A stretch of DNA of 22,637 bases from NCBI GenBank assembly GCA_964200075.2, contig CAXNAA020000323.1:1-22637 (forward strand). The letters run 5' to 3'. Under the pieces are notes generated by a model. It did no database searches and had not been told where the DNA came from. It worked only from the letters and a program-made list of their open reading frames with translations. Below are positions 9,601 to 18,600 of the stretch, piece by piece (the first letter of the stretch is position 1; each line of letters opens with the position of its first letter). A program made the translations under genes and the position numbers. This DNA is from Sphacelaria rigidula (Eukaryota; Phaeophyceae; Sphacelariales).

Positions 9601-12600
9601 CTGGAGGCAACAAAGCGCCCAGATCACAATAAAAGCTTGTTAGTGCAGAAAGCAACCACGGGGCGGTAGACGCGTGTGTCCTGGTAATTCAGGGCTGAAG
9701 TGCACATGCACATCTTTGGGATTAGGTGTACACTCATGTGGACTTGTCGTTGATGCCCTTACTGGTATGTCTGTAGGCCGGCGTCATCCGTACGAAGATA
9801 GCATTTGCGCGCCATCATGTTATGCCTCGATCAGATAAAAAACAAAAAACATTCAAGTTGATGCCATCTTGCACGCATAGTTTCTATGGGGTTCACCATA
9901 TTGTCTTGCGTTGCATTTGGTCGATTATTCGGAAATTTTGAAAGGTACAGATAAGGAAAACTTGGACTACCCGCTAAAGGCACCTTGGAGTAAGGTCGTT
10001 GATTGGGCGTTTCATATTGGCTGTTCCGGTTCGATACAGTGGTGGGCATGAGAAACATGTGCCGAAAGTGAAGGGAAGGGATACGTGCTGAAGGAGGCCT
10101 AACAAAGAGGACGCGGATGACAGGGAGGTCACAAACATAAGTTGACGAAGACCGTCTCCTTGGTTTTCCTCCTGCCACGCCGCCCCTGGGTGAAGAAGAT
10201 GACACGATGTGCGTGCGAGAAGTGCCATGGTGCTAGACGGGGAAATATCCAGGGCTATACACGTTACACGTGCCATAGCGTTACACATTACGTTCACGTC
10301 ACGTTCTGGCCGAAACGTAACGTGAACGTTATTATTTTTTCACGTGATGAGCGTAACGTGAACGTAACATTAAAATTTCAAATGTAACGTTAACGCGAAC
10401 GTTATTTTTTTTACGTGATGAACGTAACATAAACGTAACGTTAGATTTCAAATGTAACGTTAACGTAACGCTATTCTTTTCACGTCATGAACGTAACGTT
10501 AAATTTTCACATGTAACATTGATGTAACGTTATATATTTTTACGCGACACGTCACGTAACGTGAACGTAACGTGAAATTATCGAATATAACGTTCACGTG
10601 ACGTTATATGTTTTTACGTGACACACGTCACGTGAACGTGTAAAGTGTAACGTGTATAGCCCTGGAAATATCAAAATAGCTCTAATGTGATATTTTACAA
10701 GGAGTTGCACAAGGGTGTACTTTAGATCACCCACTTTTTTCAAAGTGTTCATGAATAATCTGATGAGACAGAAGTAGCTGAGCAAGGAGTCAGGGTGGGT
10801 GAAGGTACGGTATGGGCGTTAATGTTTGCGGACGATTCGTGGGGATCTGCATAAATAAGTAGAGAAGGCGCTAGAATACACTAGGAAATGGATAGTGACA
10901 GCGAATGTGATCAAATGCGCGGTACCTACTTATATGTAACGAATACAAGGAAAACTTGGTAGGGTGCACATGGAAGTGGGGAGGAGAGGACCTCCTAACC
11001 GTAGACCAGTATACGTACCTTGGCATGGAGATACCAGAAAACTGTTCTTGGGATGCACACATGAATGAAGTAATATAAAAGAGCAAGGCACAGATAGGCA
11101 GAATGAACTTGATCCCAAAAGCTTAACATCTAGATACCAGGATCGAGAGATGAGTTTTGATGAACGTGATTATATCAAAGCTGAAGAATGCGGGAGTAGT
11201 ATAGGAGGAGAACGCGAGGTTGGTGAAGAAGTTGGAAACAGTACAGATGGCAGCAGCTAAGAAAACGCTTAGGTGCTCAAAACGATGAGTGATACAGCAT
11301 TGAGAGTAGAATTGAGAGTGTACCCACTTGAATGAGAAAAATGAATAGCAATATAGCGCAAGGAGCATGCCAAGAGAGAGAGAGTCTGCCATAGTTGATA
11401 GGGCCGCATGGCAGAATGTGACGCAAGTGCCGGCCGGAATCAGGGAGGAGAGTGTAGTCGAGAAAGTATGGAAGGACATAGAAGGAACTGAAGGCGAGAT
11501 AACTCTCAAAGATTTATATTCCCGCCACTGTGTGCCGTATCACTGTTCTAGTAATAGTGGTTCTTGTGTGAGGTGCCGAATTTAATTCGTTAAGTTGATG
11601 CACCACCTGCGCGATGAAGATAAGCGATGCGTAGGACAAAAGACGCACCCTAAGGCCCGGAGTCGTTTGAAGCCGGCACACTTTTTTTTGTTGATGAGGC
11701 ATTTACCCCGCTCATTTTCCGTTTTTAACACTCAGTATATTGTATATTCGGTTAAATCAGGGGTATATTTCGCCACGACGAAACACCGGCATTTGTACTA
11801 CTATACTACTTCCGACGCCACAATGAAGCAAATTGTTCAAAAAATCGAACTCATGTCTACCCCTCCTTCCCCGTCTCTCCTTTAAGATTCTTCGAACGCT
11901 GGGGATAACATTTCAGAGTTATCGTGCGGCCATCTTTGGGCGCTCACGAATACCTCTCGCAACAACATATGCGCGTGTTTCCAGTTTTCAATCCATGCTA
12001 TGGATGGTGAGCACGACGCACTCAACCGTTTGGATTCCCCCCTTGTGTCATGCTAGCTCGCGCGTACGTACACAAACAATACACCTCATCCCGTCACCTA
12101 CCTTCACACTGCCGTCATTACTTGCAGCCGCCATTCTAGTTGCCGATCGATCGAAACACACCGCATTCAGCGGGTGCTGTCCTGCCTCCATCGTACCGAT
12201 CTCCGCCACCATACGGGCATCCCACAGCTTCACCACGCCATCTGCATCACACGAGCCCACCTGCATATACCGCGGACGTGATCGGAGGGTGTGTGTTGAT
12301 ATAAGTAAAAACAAAATATCAAGGGTCGCTCTACATGGACCCTATTTTTCATTTTAATTTATAAGTAGAATGTGCAGCTCTTCCGCGCACTGTTCAATGT
12401 GTACCACCTGAGGTATACTATTCTATACGAAAATCGCAAAGTGTCGTCGTTTAGTATGGTTCCGACGCACACCACTCGGGTAACCTTCGACGCCTTGAGA
12501 AATATGGCCATGTTTATTTTTGAAAGCCAATCAAGGAGCATTTCCTCGAATTTCACTGGAAATTTGAAGAGAGTTTGGCCTTGTTGTATCATTGTTTTGT

Positions 12601-15600
12601 TTAAGGATACGTTTGGCATTTTCCTAGCATGGTTATGATGAAGATGTCTGGCTTACGAGCAAGCTTGCTGAAGTCATGATGCAACATTAGTCCGAGGTTC
12701 ACATGAGAATGAAAAATGTCCTCCAAGGGGCGCATGTTGATATGCACTCACCACATCACCCTTCAGACTGCTGCACACGTGAGTCACGGCGTTCGTGTGG
12801 CCGTAGAATGTCTGCGTGCCGAGATGACATTTCAACGGGCGGAAAAGCACTGTTAAGTTCGGAGTGTTGACGAATACGCATGCGTATGCGTCGCAGGTAT
12901 GGTGGCAGCATACGTGTCCAATGGATTCCGAAAGTCTGGGTGACGGGTGAAGGCAATGTTTCTCGATAATAGTTAGCTTTAACGCTACTCGAGTCAGTCG
13001 CTATGTTTCTCTCTGCGATTTACTTGCGCACTTGTTTCCATACACATTTCTCGTGCATGTGCGTCGCGCCTACGGACAACTCCGTGGGAGCGCCTGCTTC
13101 AAAAGGCATCGTCACCTGCATGCAAAGCCCCGACCGCGCATCCCACAATGAGACCGTCTTATCTCCAGACCCAGTACAAAGGTTATTCGTGAAAGGCTGC
13201 CAGCACACAGCATTAACAGAGTCCACATGTCCCCTGAATGTCTGACGACACCTCCGGCTTGCCAAGTCCCACAACCTTGCCGTGTGGTCCCTGCGAGTTT
13301 GTACATGACGCAAACCGAAGGGGGGGCAGCCAGAGTCCGCACATGGGCGATGGAGCGGAGGGGGACAGGGGGAGAGGGGGAGAGGGGGATTACTGACGAC
13401 TTGCCGGCGCTGGTTGAGCAAGTATGCTCGCACTCTCTATAATTGAGTTCAAATTGAGTACCGTCAGAAGTAAAGCTCCTAGTCTCAGATCAACGGAAAT
13501 ACCTGCCAACCAGATCGAGGTGCATTCGGTCTCGATGCGCTTGGTCAGATATGTCTTCGAACAGCTGTGGGTTCTAGTTATGGTGCTGTTCTCCCTGTGC
13601 GTTGTAGCCGCAGAACAGAACATGCTTACCATAACAACACTGGGTATGGGCACCAGCTCCTTTCGCCTACAGCTCTACATCACGGAGGCTACCGGCGGTG
13701 GAAGCAGGTTCTGCGTGGGCACCTACCAACACTGTGACCAAGACTCGCTTTGTGAAACATATTGAAGAAAGGGCACATCGTACACGCACATATCACACTG
13801 AATCCGTGAAAGACTCGTAACGGCAAACGACTCCAGAGTCAAGTTGATCACGCCCAAGACTTACATCGAACACGAGGCCAGGAAATCACCCGAATGGTGG
13901 AAGGAGACTCCCCACACAGCTTGCGTGTGGTCCTCAAACGTTACCGCACAGCTAGCCTGCAACACGACAGTACAGAGCGGCGCAAACCAGGCCACTGTGT
14001 AATTCGTGCCTATCACGTTTTGTACACCGGTGCACTACGGACGGCCCACACAAAACAAAACACCAGGGGTGGTGCTCGGTCAATGGCCAGGTGACTAAGG
14101 CAAGCAACAAATGAGTACGCCCTCTTCTCTCGCTCATCACTTTGGGCTGGCACAGGTGTCCAGTAATGGCCGTGTTCAGGGTGGCTGCACGCGCATCAGT
14201 TCCTCCTTCTACGTATCAACATGTATATATGAAAAAGCGATGGTCACACAAAAGGGTATCCTCAGCTCCTCGCTCGAACAACATCTCCCCTCTCCCCTCT
14301 CCCCTCTCCCCTCCCTCCCAATCTCCTCCTTTCCCAGGTGGCCGATCCCTCACAACAAGACACACTATGTTCGCATGTCACCTGCAGGAAATCCCAGATC
14401 TTGACCTTGTTGTCGCCCGCTCCCGTAGCGAGCATGGTTCCGTGAGGGTGAAACGCCACACCTGACACCCAGTTCCGGTGTCCTTCACCGCTCATGAGAA
14501 GGTCACAGTTTGGTACGGACCAAACTTTCCACGTCTCGTCGTCGCTCACAGTCGCGATTATTGCCTGGAAACCGTCAGGAGGGGTGACGATAGGAAGTGC
14601 TCATTGGTCAAGATAGCTCTCAACATATCAAATTTTGGCATGGAAAGCGCAATGAGATTATCGATTGCTGTGGCGAGTGCGCATGGCTTGTCTTCTGCGC
14701 AGTCAGCGGCTGCTCGTCGCTAGTCAAGATCGCAAAGTGAGCGAAAAGCTGACCAATGTACGGGGATGGGAAAAGCTGGCTGTCTCTCGATGATCACCAT
14801 GTTTGCCCTGTTCCGATGGAGAAGGTACAGTATGCCGACAGTAATGTCAAAATTCGTGTGACCCACTCGCTGTCTGGAGGTACCGCCAGTTTATTCTAAA
14901 CGTTATGCAGGAAGATATGGAAGGCGTTACCGGCTTACCGCACAGCTGTTTCCTCAGTAGCGGATAAACAACTCTTGCCAGGTGTTTTCCGGCACTTATG
15001 ACTCTTATCAAACATGAAGTGCATGCGTGTTTCATCTTCGTGGACGCACGGACCTTTCTTGGATGAAACGCCACAGCAGAAACCGAATTGAGGTGCCCCT
15101 TGAAGCTCTTCCGCAGGGCGAACCTCTCCACCGGCGGAGGCTGGAACACTAGGTCTAAGAAGGGGTTGGTCACCTGCAGGTACGCGGCAACACACAGTCG
15201 CGGGTAGGGGGCAGTAAAGGCGAGAGACGTGGATAGACCATAAGATAAAGATTTGACCCCTAATCTTCAGATGAGACCCCTAATCTTCACGCATACATGG
15301 TGCGGAAACGGTCTTAATTTATGCTAGTAAGGCAATTTACATAGAGAGAAGGTATCGCGATGGAACCATGGGCGCTTCTCTAGGCCGTCACATCGTACGA
15401 TAGCTTCCTTATTTTGCGTCATCACCATCGGGAAAAGTACACGCGCAAGGAAGAGTGCATCGGACATCTTCTTCCAAGCAGTTTTATTGGTCCTGGATTT
15501 GTACCTCGGTCGGCGAATAGAAGCAGGTCACACTGTGTGATCGGGAACTCCGGAATAGCTAAGCGGTCACGTTCGGCTGCAACGAACTATGTCCGTGAAA

Positions 15601-18600
15601 CCAACCGAGCATACGCTAGTATGAAGAATTGGGAACATCGCCTCCCCATGATCTTCTTGTGAAACACACAATCTCCGAAGCAAGATCGTTTGAACCTTCC
15701 TTCATGATCGGTTTCTCACGAAAAGCTAGACGCTACTCTAAATCAGCTGACTACCTGTTCTTTCACTCCCCTCTCACTAATGAGCGCCGGCATGTTGAAG
15801 GTGTCTCTATTCGGAGTAGGAACGGTGCTCCGTCTCGAAAGGGCGAAAGGGATGTGTGGTCAATAGTCGCACGACTAAGGCAAGCAACAAATGAGTACGC
15901 CCCCCCCCCTCACCATTTCTATGACTGCATTACATCGAAACGGGTTCGCACGACGTGTCTCCTCGCGCTCGCAGGCGTCGTGTTGACGATGCAGCATCTA
16001 TCTACAGCTGCGGTGCGATAGACATCTTGGGGTTCAACATTGCTTCTGAGCAGCGTGCCGTCTGTGGCGACCAGTTCGTGGTCTCACGACCAGTGACTTC
16101 TGCTTCACTCACTGTGTCTTCCGTGGGCAGTTTAGAGTCGTTTTTTTGCTTTCCCCCCATCGTCGGTTGTACGTTCTTTGACGTCGTGGCGAGTGGAGAA
16201 AATAGATGTTGGCCTGGCTGACCGGGACCTCGTGCAGCGCGACCTGCAGCACCCTCAGTACCCCTCCCCGCTGCTTTTTCTGTGCTGGAAGTGTCGTTAT
16301 CACCGATACCTCGATCATCCTGAGGAGAAACTTGAAACGGGTAAAGAGTCACTGATTTGGACCTATGCAAGCGTTTTTAGCACCCAATGATGCTTGAAAA
16401 TGGGGTCCAGAACTCAGAGTACATATCTATAGCGGCACGGCGTGATATATATGATTTGTTGGTTTTGATTTATTGATTGGTTGTCGTACTCTAACTGACC
16501 CGCCAGGGATGCAGCCGTGGTCACACAATATACGTACCCAAGATAAAAGCAAACTGACACACTCGCTAAAGAAAGAGAAAGAAGATATAAAGTCGAACAA
16601 AACGACATAGTAGACTAAGACGTGAAAAGCAAATGAATAAAAAGTCAAGGAAAGCAAAGTACAGAAAGAAACGGCCGGTCTAAAGCAAAAAAGGAGGGTG
16701 TATATGTATATATATATATATACACACATGTTTTTTTCTGTTTTGCTTGTTCACAAGCCGTATTAGTGTATGCGTCTCGCTTCTGTAGAGTTCGTGGGTA
16801 AGAGCTCTCGTCGCGAAAGGTGCTGCCAAGGTAGTTGAGTCCGAACAGGGTGGAAGGCTGCTTCCTCCCGGGACCGGTACTCCATGTACTCCATGTACTC
16901 CATGTGCATCTGAACCTGGTGTATTTCTTGTTTGTTGCTTTCTCTTTTTCTTTTCTGCCCTCAGGCATAGCGTTAGGGTTGGCTTCTTCTTGTTTTCTCA
17001 TTTTCAGTTGACGTCAATTTTTCCCTCTCCTTTGTTTTTCACGTTTCTCCTATTTCAAGGTACCCTTAGCGAGTGCCTACGTTTAGTTCTCTTGGGTACG
17101 TCTATCTGGAGACTACGGCTAGATTCGTAGGGGGATCAGTTGATGTTCATGTGTGACAATCACTGAATCATTTCATGCATGCACGCATTTATTCAATCAA
17201 GCAACCGACCAATTTATGATCGACACTTTTCATTGGGACCGGCAACATTTCTTGGCTTGGTGTCGTTTTTCATTGTTACAACGTACTCCGGATGTGCTCT
17301 CATATCTTTCAGTTCATTTTCAATCTCGTTTCTTGTTGGGACTTTCCTGCAGCGAATGTTTCCGCTTGGGTACATTCGGTATGTCTAGTTGGAAACTCCG
17401 CTGAATTGGTAGGGGGTCAGCAAATGTGCCACAATAAGCCAACCATCCAACTAATCGAACATTCAATCAAGCTATCATGTCAGCAAGGGGAGCAGACACC
17501 TTGTTAATCCGGTCGATTGGATATCAGCTGGACATACTCGATGTTATCCGATGCCCACTGAGCGACTTTGTACTTGCAATGATATATGCTAAAGAACGGC
17601 GAGAAAAGTTCTAGATACAATGTTGAGGTGCCTCATGAAAAGAACTGTGTGGGCTCATGACGGCATTGCGTTTGTAATATACAACACTGCGTGGTGTGCG
17701 TTTTTGTCTAACATGGTGACCAGACATGATGTATGGCGATGATACCGCACCTGCATAGCCTTTATCTGTGCTTCGATCGCCTCATTCTTGGCCTTCACCC
17801 GGTCGCGCTCAAGCTTCATCAACATTTTCTCTTTCATGGCCAGCTGTGACGGCGATTCCGTTTTGGTTGTGCATATACAAACAGAGCATAGTCGGGAACC
17901 GTACCGAGAGATCCAGAGGCACAGAAAATGGAAACATGGTCAATCAATTACATGTTCGTGTGTCCGCTCAACTCGGCTGTGATCTTCACGAGCACTACCA
18001 TGTTGTGGGCACGGCCTTCTCCATATGAGACGTGGATATCTCAGATAGACGTCCAGCTGGGATACTATGTCAAAATGAATATCCATGCGGGATATCGAGC
18101 CTTTCTGAGATACCCATCTGGGATGTGCGTATCCCTTTGGTATATCCATCTCGCACATAGGGGACATCCGTAGGACAACGACATCCATGCGGGATATTGT
18201 CAATCCAGACGGATCTCCAAGGCGAATATCCCAGACCGATCTCCATATCCTAGATGAGCGTCAATCCGGGATATGGATGGTATGAGAGGACTTACCATTG
18301 CATCCAAGAATACGAGGCCGATGAAACACCTTGAGTGTCGTGCAGCACAATCGGAATGTGATGGATGGAAGTTTCATGGGAGGATCGTGACACCTGCTAT
18401 CATGGGGAGACAGTCGAATACCTCCCCATGGGAAGTCCTTCTATTACACCCGTGCGGGTGGCAAGGATTCTGCCACTCGATCCTCTTTTTGTCTACATGG
18501 TGATGCACCGTGCCACCATTGACATCCTACCACCGCAGCCCAACGCAACCCAACACTACCCGACCGTACAACCTCATTCGCACCCCTGGCGAAGGCAGAC

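Larger units (their letters stand above)
9601..12101 (-). other. SPAG16 last intron, filled with transposon remnants
   Basis: A 2501-nt intron, by far the longest of the nine. On the plus strand it contains the MITE at 10250-10664 and a decayed reverse-transcriptase fragment at about 10771-11510. The remaining parts, 9601-10241 and 11511-12101, show no recognised coding or RNA feature; short open frames there have no family resemblance. Confidence 0.85.
16320..17750 (-). other. SPAG16 intron B-C, rich in dispersed repeats
   Basis: A 1431-nt intron holding dispersed repeat copies 2, 3 and 4, a (TA)n tract at about 16701-16722, and three tandem copies of CCATGTACT/CCATGTACTCC-type 9-mers at about 16880-16905. 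A small missing exon of the variable SPAG16 linker could lie here, but I see no convincing candidate. Confidence 0.75.

Noticed and set aside
9230-9643. 137-codon plus-strand open frame
   Set aside because: It is largely antisense to the firmly identified terminal exon of SPAG16.
10250-10664. CRISPR or satellite array
   Set aside because: The terminal inverted repeats and 8-bp target duplication show a discrete inserted element.
11123-11509. 128-codon minus-strand open frame
   Set aside because: It is antisense to the readable reverse-transcriptase remnant and shows no domain.
12102-15173. POC1 or another generic WD40 protein as the identity
   Set aside because: The upstream coiled coil, the SDDETWKVWSVPN and CDADGVVKLWDARMV blocks and the terminal WS-stop are PF20/SPAG16 features; POC1 has its coiled coil after the propeller.
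16002-16370. 122-codon minus-strand open frame as a stand-alone gene
   Set aside because: Only its middle part, 16319-16113, is bounded by good splice sites in the right phase; the rest is intron read-through.
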